Of a DNA stretch of 64,000 nt, positions 38,508-50,000 are shown piece after piece. Within the stretch, counting starts at the first letter, position 1. Each line of letters opens with the position of its first letter. A program made the translations under genes and the position numbers. The stretch comes from Streptococcus sp. DTU_2020_1001019_1_SI_AUS_MUR_006 (GTDB taxonomy: Bacteria; Bacillota; Bacilli; Lactobacillales; Streptococcaceae): positions 1,013,501-1,077,500 of the forward strand of contig NZ_CP135436.1 of assembly GCF_032340315.1 (NCBI RefSeq), read 5' to 3'. A model generated the notes under the pieces. That model made no database searches and had not been told where the DNA came from. It saw only the letters and a program-made list of their open reading frames with translations.

Positions 38508-38867
38508 TTTTCTACCATTTGTCAAGTATATCAAGGTATTTGATGAAAAATAGTTTGATTTCCATAGTCAAACTAAGGAAATTGTCTTTTTCTGAACTAA
38601 AGTTTAGTGAAAAAAGTGTACACTAAATCAACACCTTATCTGGTGATTTTTTTGATAAGGCGTTACAATAATATGGCATAAACAATTTTCTACCATTTGT
38701 CAAGTATATCAAGGTATTTGATGAAAAATAGTTTGATTTCCATAGTCAAACTAAGGAAATTGTCTTTTTCTGAACTAAAGTTTAGTGAAAAAAGTGTACA
38801 CTAAATCAACACCTTATCTGGTGATTTTTTTGATAAGGCGTTATAATAATATGGCATAAACAATTTT
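38508..38867. repeat. 178-bp tandem duplication beside the IS110-family gene
   Basis: Two head-to-tail copies (38508-38685 and 38686-38863, plus a shared TTTT) differ at one base (C at 38666, T at 38844). Each copy contains the palindrome TAGTTTGA/TCAAACTA and a hairpin CCTTATC/GATAAGG. The second copy runs into the stop codon of the transposase, so at least one copy is probably the right end of the element. Confidence 0.9.
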
Positions 38868-40068
38868 ACCGATTTTGGGTAGAAGTATAATCATAAAGTT
38901 TGTTATGCGTTATGAGGTAATACATTGTTCTAATGAGACGATGTATAGAGGCAATCGTGTGTGGTTTAGTTGAAGTCACTTGCGATTGTCTTTTCCGTTT
39001 CTCATAGAAGTCTGCGATATGACAAGGATTGGTGTGGCTAGCTGAAGCTATGTTATGAATGCACTTAAAAAGAATCTTTCTGGCATAGGGATTCCCACGT
39101 TTAGTGATATGTTCCTTAGCTAGAAAATTTCCAGATTCATAGTGTCTGAGGTCAATGCCTATAAAAGCATTGATTTGATTGGCAGAGTGAAATCGACGAA
39201 TGTCACCAAGTTCGCCAATAATACTTGTCGCTGTGGTTTCGGCTATTCCAGGAATAGAGAGAAGAATCTCGTATTCTGGCAAAGATTGAGCTAATGTTAC
39301 CATCTCCTCTAAAACACCTTGTCTGTGTTCCGAAAGCCTAAGTAACTCCCCTGCATAGTATTTGACCTCTTCTATCACTGGAGAGGTTTTCTTAACCGCA
39401 CAATAAGACTGATTAGCTAGTTTTGTAAGCTTATCTACTAAGTAAGTCACACGTTTTTCAGAGATGCGTTTTGCCGTAGACTGACGGATGATAGCTGTTA
39501 ATGTGGCGTCATCTGACTCCAGTACAAAACTATTACATGGAAAAGTCATGACCAAGTTCCAATATTGTTCCCCAGTTGGTGCCGACAAGATGTTTTCCAA
39601 TTCAGGAAAAGTGACCTGTAAAACCTTGTGCAGACGGTTTTTAGCGCAGACGATATCCTCAGTAAGATTCTGATAGAAACGGCTGAGATCGCGTAATTCT
39701 TGATAAAGCGCTTCTTGGACATAGCTTGGTTTACGATTGAGGATGAACTGAGACGCAGCTAGTTTTTCAGCGTCAATCTTATCGGTTTTACGTACTCGTA
39801 AGCTATCTAGTTGTTTTTTGGATTCTAAGGGATTGAGCCGTGTATAAGCGTAACTATTATCCTCAAAGAAGGCCTGAAGACGACGAGAATAGACACCAGT
39901 CGCCTCGAAGATAATCTCTGGCTCGTGAACAGTCTTCAAGTCCCCAAGTAGTCGATTAAATCCGATGGCATCATTGGGAATGGTATAGCCATGTACTTTT
40001 TCTCCATTGACCAAGATGGCCACTTCTGAGCTTGCTTTACTCACGTCAATCCCAAAAACTACTCGCAT
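38866..40068 (-). CDS. IS110-family transposase (DEDD recombinase)
   Basis: This is a 400-residue recombinase. The chosen start at 40068 has GAGG 8 bp upstream and begins M-R-V-V-F-G-I-D-V-S, the canonical start of the RuvC-like domain. The longer frame to 40209 lacks support. The acidic tetrad is Asp8, Glu55, Asp96 and Asp99 (R-V-R-K-T-D-K-I-D-A). The C-terminal Transposase_20 domain has I-P-G-I-A-E-T-T-A and the H-Y-E-S-G segment followed by I-T-K-R-G-N, where the family's nucleophilic Ser is expected. The frame is intact. Members of this family make no terminal inverted repeats and use a structured non-coding RNA from the element end as guide. Confidence 0.9.
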   Translation of the reverse strand: MRVVFGIDVSKASSEVAILVNGEKVHGYTIPNDAIGFNRLLGDLKTVHEPEIIFEATGVYSRRLQAFFEDNSYAYTRLNPLESKKQLDSLRVRKTDKIDAEKLAASQFILNRKPSYVQEALYQELRDLSRFYQNLTEDIVCAKNRLHKVLQVTFPELENILSAPTGEQYWNLVMTFPCNSFVLESDDATLTAIIRQSTAKRISEKRVTYLVDKLTKLANQSYCAVKKTSPVIEEVKYYAGELLRLSEHRQGVLEEMVTLAQSLPEYEILLSIPGIAETTATSIIGELGDIRRFHSANQINAFIGIDLRHYESGNFLAKEHITKRGNPYARKILFKCIHNIASASHTNPCHIADFYEKRKRQSQVTSTKPHTIASIHRLIRTMYYLITHNKLYDYTSTQNR

Positions 40069-40312
40069 GATATTACCTCTTTGTCTTGAATGATTCCTTG
40101 CTTTAGTGATGTCATTTTCAATACTCGACGTTTTTCGTCCCACATACTTTGATAACATTCTTCCTAAAACAGGTGTCTTGTCAGTTTTAGTTACGACGTC
40201 TAGCGCCAAAGGACTTATCGACTTAACAAGACACCACTACTTTAACATAACGAAAAAGTAGTGAGTACTTTCTCCCGTCGGAGATTTCCTCACTACTAAT
40301 CTTAGTATGTTT
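40069..40312 (-). ncRNA. Candidate IS110 bridge/seek RNA region
   Basis: The 244 bp upstream of the transposase are non-coding and highly structured. GGTGTCTTGT (40172-40181) pairs perfectly with ACAAGACACC (40226-40235) around a 44-nt internal loop. CACTACTTT/AAAGTAGTG (40235-40243 with 40255-40263) competes with AGTAGTGAG/CTCACTACT (40257-40265 with 40289-40297). The latter contains a further TCTCC/GGAGA hairpin. In IS110-group elements a guide RNA with target-binding and donor-binding loops is transcribed from this end. The loop sequences have not been matched to the insertion site here. Confidence 0.45.
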
Positions 40313-40420
40313 TATAGTGGATTGAATCTGGAATAGTACACTATGACTGCTAAAAATATTTCTAGAAATTACTTTGACTTTTCTAATCTCTTTGTTCATA
40401 TCTTATTTCAATCTACTATA
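40313..40420. repeat. RUP-like element (108 bp)
   Basis: The ends TATAGTGGATTGAA and (reverse complement) TATAGTAGATTGAA are imperfect inverted repeats, and TA dinucleotides mark both edges. The interior matches a second 108-bp copy at 51946-52053. Size, ends and TA target fit the RUP of pneumococcus, a small non-autonomous element linked to IS630-Spn1. Confidence 0.82.
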
Positions 40421-40947
40421 TTTGACTCTCACAGGTGTAATCGATGGCATCCCTCGGTGCTATCTCATAATTTTTAAAAGAAAACACCATTTTAAGCCTA
40501 TAAAATCAAAAAAAGCAAAAATTTTTAGTGTGCGATCACCTATAGTATGGGATTCATTAAAAACTCTTTCCTTACCCTCCTAGAACATAAGAAGGTCTAT
40601 CGATTGTCTTGTTAAAAATATATACTTGGACTAGCATCTTTCTTAAGTGGTCTGTCAATAAAAAGTGTAGGTTGATTTTTCTTGAGTAGTAAAAGATTCA
40701 AGAATATTTAGGGTTACTCATGTTCTTTGATAAAAACTCCATTCATATATTTTTTCTTTCATTCTGAAAACTTAATGTAAATTTTCTGTTTTTTTGAAAT
40801 TTTGTGTCTTAAAAGGTCCAGTGAAGAAAACTGTGTGTGTAGAATCCTGTTTTACTTAATTTTTAGATAACTATATTAAGTGATAAAAGGCAGTGTATAT
40901 GTAGTTTTGGGTTTATAAAATACTTGAAAGTTCAAAAATTGTTTTAA
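40421..40947. other. Non-coding region upstream of the first giant adhesin
   Basis: About 530 A/T-rich bases without a convincing gene. A 69-codon frame at 40374-40583 starts inside the RUP and has no ribosome binding site. No BOX or terminator was recognised. Confidence 0.5.
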
Positions 40948-40976
40948 TTGACTATTTTCTAGAAGAGATGTATAAT
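40948..40976 (+). promoter_or_regulatory. Promoter of the first giant adhesin
   Basis: The -35 is TTGACT (40948-40953), the spacer is 17 bp, and the -10 is TATAAT (40971-40976). It lies 52 bp before the ATG at 41029. Confidence 0.85.
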
Positions 40977-41028
40977 TGAATTGTATGTAAAAGACATGCA
41001 GTTATTTTTAAACAAAGGAGATAATGTG

Positions 41029-44000
41029 ATGTATTTTAATCGTAAAAATGCAGAGCAGAAGAACTGGCGTATGATTAAAAAAGGAAAACATTTCCTTTTT
41101 GGTTGTTCGCTTGTCTTTGCAGTTGGTGCAGCCTTGGTAGCTCCAACGGTTAAGGCCGACACAGCTGATACTGGGGAGGTAGAGACTAAAACTGCCAACT
41201 CAGCTGCTGAAGCAAGCTCTAGTGACGAAGTAGGAACGTATAAAGCACCAGCAGTGGAGGTATCAACAACTTCACCAGTGGTTGCCGAACATCCTACAAG
41301 TTCAGAAGCTACCTCAGCAAAAACAGCTAAGGAAGCAGATGGAGTTCAGCTTCCTTCATTGACAGTGGTAGCAGATTCTTCAGCTTTGACAGATGAAGAA
41401 AAAGCAAATGTAGTGGCAGCTGTTAAGGGTGTGAATCCTACTGCGACTGATGTTCAAGTCCAAGCAGATGGATCAGTAGTTGTTACTTTTGCAGATGGTT
41501 CAACTGCAAACTTGACAGCAAGTCAAACTGTTAAAGTGGCAGCTCCAGCAGAAACTTCAGCCACTCAACCTAAGTCAAGAAGCCGTCGAGCAGCAGGACA
41601 AGAACGTGCTCAAGATCGCTCTTCGGAAGAGAAAGACATCAAGTACGTTTATAAAGACAGAACTGCTACAGTAAACGATGGAGATCCAACTCAACGTGCT
41701 AAGATCGAGTACAGACAGCTGGGAGACTATGAGGTAGTCGATGGAAAAACAGTGGCTACAGACCCATCTGGTCAAGGTCGTCCAGTCTTGGAGTGGACGG
41801 TAACCTTTAACGAGGCTCAGTACGATAAGATGGGAGGATACTACTACTTTACAATCCCTAAAAATGTATCTGATCCTTATAAAGTTGTGACAGAATATAA
41901 CAACGGCGCTTACGGCCCCCGCGATGGCTGGGTGGATGGAAATGTTACACCAGGTGGTTCGCCGTCTGCAGAAGGTCAGCAGTTTATCGATGCTGGTAAT
42001 AAACTTGAGTGGCGTGTCAAGAATACCGTTGGGGGAGACTACAACAACGTAAATGGTCTTAGCGGTGTCATGAACAACACTAAAAAGGTTTATGTCCTTA
42101 GTTATGGTAACAACACTAAGGCGCGCATGGTTACTATTAAGTACCGTACTGTAGTTGAAGACCCATCACAGACCATTTCTTATATTGCTGGAGTTGAATC
42201 TAAAACAGGCTTACCACGAAACAACTGGTATGCTATCTCAGGTAAATATGATAAGCAACTGGTTAGTCAGGTTGCTGCACCAAGTGTGACTCCAAACTTG
42301 ACCAACACCTCTGTCAACGTTCCTGTTCAAACTGTAGCTTCAACTTCAAGCACTCTTTCAGGAACAGGGGTTCCAGGTGCAACTATTAAGATTTATATCG
42401 ATGGTCAAGAGCAAAACATCGGCAATGTCACTGTTGACAGTAGCGGTAACTGGACTACAGGTGAGCTTCCAACAGCCTTGAACAACAACCAAGGTGATGG
42501 TACAACTATCAAACCACGTCAAACAGTAGAGGTAAGCCAAGTAGTTAACGGTGAAGAAAGTAGCCGTCGTACTGTACCAGTATCTGTTGGTGTAACAACT
42601 GTTGAACCTTCAAGCTTGACTACTAACCAAGCTGCAGTTGTAGCAGGACAAAAAGAGGTTACTCTTAAGGTTCCTCATGATGCAGGAATTGCCTACATGC
42701 GCTATACAAATACTGCTGGAGAGACTGTTGAGATTCCAGTCAAACGTGATAATGCCTCATCTGCATGGACATCACAAAAATCAGATAAGGCAACTGTCAA
42801 ATCAGTTGAGCACGGTAAGTTCCAAGATACGATCGTTCTTACCATGGCTGACAAGATTGCAGGTACAGAAGTAGCAGCAATCTCAAACGTGGTAGAGGGT
42901 GGCTTCTCAAGTGTGGCTGACTGGCAACCACGCTCAGTAGAAAACCAAGCTCCAACTATTGCATCAGCAGTTGAAGGAAACAAAAAAACTGTTGCTCAAG
43001 GTGCTCAACTTGACCTTGCATCTCTTGTGACAGTAGCAGATAAAGAAGATGATGCCCAAGCAACCCTAGGTGATAAGGTCCATGCTGAAGTTGTTTCAGT
43101 AAATGGCGACACAGCAACCAAGACAGTTGATACAAATACCCAAGGCACTTACACAGTTAAGTATAAAGCTGTTGATAGCCAAGGTAAAGAGTCAAACGAG
43201 ATTGAAGTTACTGTAGTTGTAAACCCTGCACGTGACAACGTAGCTCCAACAGTAGAGATTCCATATTCAGATCCAGCTCCAAACAAAAAAGAAGTTTATC
43301 TTTATACTGGTGAAGATGCAGACGTTGATATCACATTTAGCGACGATTCTGGAAAAATTAAATCAGCTTCACTTAAAAAAGGTGGAAATATTGCCTTAAA
43401 TAATATTGATGGTAATCCAGATAAACAAGATAATGAATATGGATATACTGTGACAGCAATTAATTCTGAAACTGCTACACCTGCAAAAATTAAAGTAACA
43501 GGTCGAGTTTCAGGTTTAGAAGATAGACTTCCAAAAACAGAAAACGACTCTTTAGAGCTTGTAACACGTTATGCAACAGCAACAGATACAGATGGTGCAG
43601 AGATTTCTAATAATGCAACCAAAACTAAGAAAAATGGAGAGGTTGTTGGTTCTTACTTAACTGATCCAGGTGCAGTAACTTTCGTATTAAAAGCACAAAC
43701 TAAGAAATATGATATCAAAACTCCAGCATCGGCTGATAAAGTAACCGTATCAGATGCTAGCAATGTTACTGATAAAGAGTTTGAAAAAATTAAAGAGAAA
43801 GTTAAAGTTGAATATTCTCAAAACAATCCAGATGCACGTTTAGCTGACAAAAAAGGTCAAGAAGTAGAAGATGCTTCAAAAGTTGTTGATAAAGTAGAAA
43901 AAGAAGGAAACAATCTTGTTGTAACCTATAAAGATGGTTCTAAAGATACAAAACCATTGACTGATTTTGCACGTACGAATGTTGCACCAACAGTAGAGAT

Positions 44001-47000
44001 TCCATACTCAGATCCAGCTCCAAACAAAAAAGAAGTTTATCTTTATACTGGAGAAGAAGCTGACGTTGATATTACCTTTAATGATGATTCTGGAAAAATT
44101 AAATCAGCTTCACTTAAAAAAGGTGGAAATATTGCCCTAAATAATATTGATGGGAATCCAGATAAACAAGATAATGAATATGGATACACTGTAACAGCAA
44201 TTAATTCTGAAACAGCTACGCCTGCGAAAATTAAAGTAACAGGACAAGTTTCTGGCATATCGGCAGAAAAATTACCGAAAACAGAAAACGATTCTTTAGA
44301 TCTTGTAACGCGTTTTGCAACTGCAACTGATACAGATGGTGCAGAGATTTCTAATAATGCAACCAAAACTAAAAATAATGGAGAAGTAGTGGGTACCTAC
44401 CTTACTGACCCAGGTGCAGTAACTTTCGTATTAAAAGCACAAACTAAGAAATATGATATCAAAACTCCATCAGAAGCAGATAAAGTAACCGTATCAGATG
44501 CTAACAATGTTACTGATAAAGAGTTTGAAAAAATTAAAGAGAAAGTTAAAGTTGAATATTCTCAAAACAATCCAGATGCACGTTTAGCTGACAAAAAAGG
44601 TCAAGAAGTAGAAGATGCTTCAAAAGTTGTTGATAAAGTAGAAAAAGATGGCAACAAAGTTGTTGTAACCTATAAAGATGGTTCTAAAGATACAAAACCA
44701 TTGTCAGAATTTGTAAACGTAGCTCCAAAAGTAGAAGTTCCATACTCAAATGAAGCTAAGAAAGAAATCTATGTTTATACAGGTGAAAACACTGATTTAA
44801 CATTCAAAGCATCAGACAACACTGCTGTTAAAGATATGTATGTACGTGGTCCTGGTGGTATTGGAAAAGATAATACGGCAGATTACGGTTTCACAACTGG
44901 AAAAATCGAGAATTCAGCAGTCACTCATGGTGATGGTACTGTATCAGGTCCTACAGCTACTATTAAGATGACAGGTGTTACAACACTTAAAGCTCCAAAC
45001 CATTGGACAAGTTTTGTTGTTGCTAATGACAATGATAATGCACCATCAAATACAGATTTTAATGCATTAGATAAAAATCCGAATGCAACTCAGACTCCAG
45101 GATATGTTCACTTTATCGTTAAATCTCAAACAGATAAGTACGATATTGCAACTCCAGCCCCAGCTGATAAAGTTGAAGTAGCAGATCCAACAAAAGTGAC
45201 AGACGCTGAGTTAGATAAAATCAAAGAAAAACTTAAACTTGAGTACAACAAGAACAATGACGATGCGAATATCGCAAAAAATACTCCAGTTGATAAAGAT
45301 GGTAAGATTAAATCAGTCACAAACGATGGCAAAGGAAATCTTGTCGTAACATATACAGATGGTTCAACAGATACAAAACCATTGTCAGAATTTGTAACTC
45401 AAAAACCATCAACACCAGATACACCAGATACAACAGCGCCAGCGAAACCAGTTATCGATACAGACCTTACAGGTAAAGCCGGAACTAAGACACCAGTTGA
45501 AGTGACAGCAGAACCAGGATCTAAGGTTGAGTTGTTCGACAAAGACGGTAAGAAGATTGGTGAAGGCGTAGCGGACGACAAAGGTAAAGCTACAATCACA
45601 CCAACAACTGAGATTCCAGAAGGTGGCGTAACAGCTAAAGCAACTGATAAAGCAGGTAATGTATCAGAACCAAGTGATGCTGCGAAAGCAACAACACCAT
45701 CAACACCAGATACACCAGATACAACAGCGCCAGCGAAACCAGTTATCGATACAGACCTTACAGGTAAAGCCGGAACTAAGACACCAGTTGAAGTGACAGC
45801 AGAACCAGGATCTAAGGTTGAGTTGTTCGACAAAGACGGTAAGAAGATTGGTGAAGGCGTAGCGGACGACAAAGGTAAAGCTACAATCACACCAACAACT
45901 GAGATTCCAGAAGGTGGCGTAACAGCTAAAGCAACTGATAAAGCAGGTAATGTATCAGAACCAAGTGATGCTGCGAAAGCAACAACACCATCAACACCAG
46001 ATACACCAGATACAACAGCGCCAGCGAAACCAGTTATCGATACAGACCTTACAGGTAAAGCCGGAACTAAGACACCAGTTGAAGTGACAGCAGAACCAGG
46101 ATCTAAGGTTGAGTTGTTCGACAAAGACGGCAAGAAGATTGGTGAAGGCGTAGCGGACGACAAAGGTAAAGCTACAATCACACCAACAACTGAGATTCCA
46201 GAAGGTGGCGTAACAGCTAAAGCAACTGATAAAGCAGGTAATGTATCAGAACCAAGTGAACCAGCTAAAGCAACAACAGCATCAACACCAGATACAACAG
46301 ATACAACAGCGCCAGCTAAACCAGTTATCGATACAGACCTTACAGGTAAAGCCGGAACTAAGACACCAGTTGAAGTGACAGCAGAACCAGGATCAACAGT
46401 TGAGTTGTTCGACAAAGACGGCAAGAAGATTGGTGAAGGCGTAGCGGACGACAAAGGTAAAGCTACAATCACACCAACAACTGAGATTCCAGAAGGTGGC
46501 GTAACAGCTAAAGCAACTGATAAAGCAGGTAATGTATCAGAACCAAGTGAACCAGCTAAAGCAACAACAGCATCAACACCAGATACACCAGATACAGAAG
46601 CCCCAGCTAAACCAGTTATCGATACAGACCTTACAGGTAAAGCCGGAACTAAGACACCAGTTGAAGTGACAGCAGAACCAGGATCAACAGTTGAGTTGTT
46701 CGACAAAGACGGCAAGAAGATTGGTGAAGGCGTAGCGGACGACAAAGGTAAAGCTACAATCACACCAACAACTGAGATTCCAGAAGGTGGCGTAACAGCT
46801 AAAGCAACTGATAAAGCAGGTAATGTATCAGAACCAAGTGAACCAGCTAAAGCAACAACAGCATCAACACCAGATACACCAGATACAGAAGCCCCAGCTA
46901 AACCAGTTATCGATACAGACCTTACAGGTAAAGCCGGAACTAAGACACCAGTTGAAGTGACAGCAGAACCAGGATCAACAGTTGAGTTGTTCGACAAAGA

Positions 47001-50000
47001 CGGCAAGAAGATTGGTGAAGGCGTAGCGGACGACAAAGGTAAAGCTACAATCACACCAACAACTGAGATTCCAGAAGGTGGCGTAACAGCTAAAGCAACT
47101 GATAAAGCAGGTAATGTATCAGAACCAAGTGAACCAGCTAAAGCAACAACAGCATCAACACCAGATACACCAGATACAGAAGCCCCAGCTAAACCAGTTA
47201 TCGATACAGACCTTACAGGTAAAGCCGGAACTAAGACACCAGTTGAAGTGACAGCAGAACCAGGATCAACAGTTGAGTTGTTCGACAAAGACGGCAAGAA
47301 GATTGGTGAAGGCGTAGCGGACGACAAAGGTAAAGCTACAATCACACCAACAACTGAGATTCCAGAAGGTGGCGTAACAGCTAAAGCAACTGATAAAGCA
47401 GGTAATGTATCAGAACCAAGTGATGCTGCGAAAGCAACAACACCATCAACACCAGATACACCAGATACAACAGCGCCAGCTAAACCAGTTATCGATACAG
47501 ACCTTACAGGTAAAGCCGGAACTAAGACACCAGTTGAAGTGACAGCAGAACCAGGATCAACAGTTGAGTTGTTCGACAAAGACGGCAAGAAGATTGGTGA
47601 AGGCGTAGCGGACGACAAAGGTAAAGCTACAATCACACCAACAACTGAGATTCCAGAAGGTGGCGTAACAGCTAAAGCAACTGATAAAGCAGGTAATGTA
47701 TCAGAACCAAGTGATGCTGCGAAAGCAACAACACCATCAACACCAGATACACCAGATACAACAGCGCCAGCTAAACCAGTTATCGATACAGACCTTACAG
47801 GTAAAGCCGGAACTAAGACACCAGTTGAAGTGACAGCAGAACCAGGATCAACAGTTGAGTTGTTCGACAAAGACGGCAAGAAGATTGGTGAAGGCGTAGC
47901 GGACGACAAAGGTAAAGCTACAATCACACCAACAACTGAGATTCCAGAAGGTGGCGTAACAGCTAAAGCAACTGATAAAGCAGGTAATGTATCAGAACCA
48001 AGTGATGTTGCGAAAGCAACAACACCATCTAAGGATGCAGATGGCGTTAAAGATCCAGCTAAGACACCAGTTAAAGATCCAGCTAACTTAACAGATGCAG
48101 AAAAAGCTAAAGTAGCAGACGAAGTTAAGAAAGCTAACCCAACAGCGAAAGATGTTGAAGTAGGTAAAGATGGAACAGCAACTGTAACCTTCCCAGATGG
48201 ATCAACAGCAGAAATCCCAGCAGCTAAGGCAGTTGAGAAAGCTAAAGATGCAACACCTGCTAAGGATGCAGATGGCGTTAAAGATCCAGCTAAGACACCA
48301 GTTAAAGATCCAGCTAACTTAACAGATGCAGAAAAAGCTAAAGTAGCAGACGAAGTTAAGAAAGCTAACCCAACAGCGAAAGATGTTGAAGTAGGTAAAG
48401 ATGGAACAGCAACTGTAACCTTCCCAGATGGATCAACAGCAGAAATCCCAGCAGCTAAGGCAGTTGAGAAATCAGCTGATAAAGCAGTTAAGGATCCATC
48501 AGTAACACCAGTTACAGATCCAAGCAACTTGACTGATGCAGAAAAAGCTAAGGTAGCCGATGAAGTTAAGAAATCTAACCCAACAGCGAAAGATGTTGAA
48601 GTAGGCAAAGATGGCACAACAACTGTTACATACCCAGATGGTACAACAGCGGTTATCCCAGCAGATAAGACAGTTAAGAAATCAGCTGATAAAGCAGTTA
48701 AGGATCCATCAGTAACTCCGGTTACAGATCCAAGCAACTTGACTGATGCAGAAAAAGCTAAGGTAGCCGACGAAGTTAAGAAATCAAACCCAACCGTAAC
48801 TGATGTTAAAGTTGGCAAAGATGGCACAACAACTGTTACATACCCAGATGGTACAACAGCGGTTATCCCAGCAGATAAGACAGTTAAGAAATCAGCTGAT
48901 AAAGCAGTTAAGGATCCATCAGTAACTCCGGTTACAGATCCAAGCAACTTGACTGATGCAGAAAAAGCTAAGGTAGCCGACGAAGTTAAGAAATCAAACC
49001 CAACCGTAACTGATGTTAAAGTTGGCAAAGATGGCACAACAACTGTTACATACCCAGATGGTACAACAGCGGTTATCCCAGCAGATAAGACAGTTAAGAA
49101 ATCAGATGATAAAGCAGTTAAGGATCCATCAGTAACACCAGTTACAGATCCAAGCAACTTGACTGATGCAGAAAAAGCTAAGGTAGCCGACGAAGTTAAG
49201 AAATCTAACCCAACAGTAACAGATGTTAAAGTTGGCAAAGATGGCACAACAACTGTTACATACCCAGATGGCAGCACAGCCGTTATTCCATCAGGTGATA
49301 CAGTTAAGAAATCATCAGATAACGCAGTTAAGGATCCATCAGTAACACCAGTTACAGATCCAAGCAACTTGACTGATGCAGAAAAAGCTAAGGTGGCCGA
49401 CGAAGTTAAGAAATCAAACCCAACCGTAACTGATGTTAAAGTTGGCAAAGATGGCACAACAACTGTTACATACCCAGATGGTACAACAGCGGTTATCCCA
49501 GCAGATAAGGCAGTTAAGAAATCAGATGATAAAGCAGTTAAGGATCCATCAGTAACTCCTGTTACAGATCCAAGCAACTTGACTGATGCAGAAAAAGCTA
49601 AGGTAGCCGACGAAGTTAAGAAATCTAACCCAACCGTAACTGACGTTAAAGTTGGCAAAGATGGCACAACAACTGTTACATACCCAGATGGTACAACAGC
49701 GGTTATCCCAGCAGATAAGGCAGTTAAGAAATCAGATGATAAAGCAGTTAAGGATCCATCAGTAACTCCTGTTACAGATCCAAGCAACTTGACTGATGCA
49801 GAAAAAGCTAAGGTAGCCGACGAAGTTAAGAAATCTAACCCAACCGTAACTGACGTTAAAGTTGGCAAAGATGGCACAACAACTGTTACATACCCAGATG
49901 GTACAACAGCGGTTATCCCAGCAGATAAGGCAGTTAAGAAATCAGATGATAAAGCAGTTAAGGATCCATCAGTAACTCCGGTTACAGATCCAAGCAACTT

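Noticed and set aside
38313..38543. A 76-codon frame after liaR
   Set aside because: It lies across the BOX element and translates its inverted and boxB repeats; no ribosome binding site.
40069..40209. A 47-codon N-terminal extension of the IS110 transposase
   Set aside because: IS110 recombinases begin just before the G-I-D-V-S motif; the extension lies in structured non-coding DNA and the internal ATG has GAGG upstream.
40374..40583. A 69-codon frame upstream of the first adhesin
   Set aside because: It starts inside the RUP-like element, has no ribosome binding site and shows no recognisable protein pattern.
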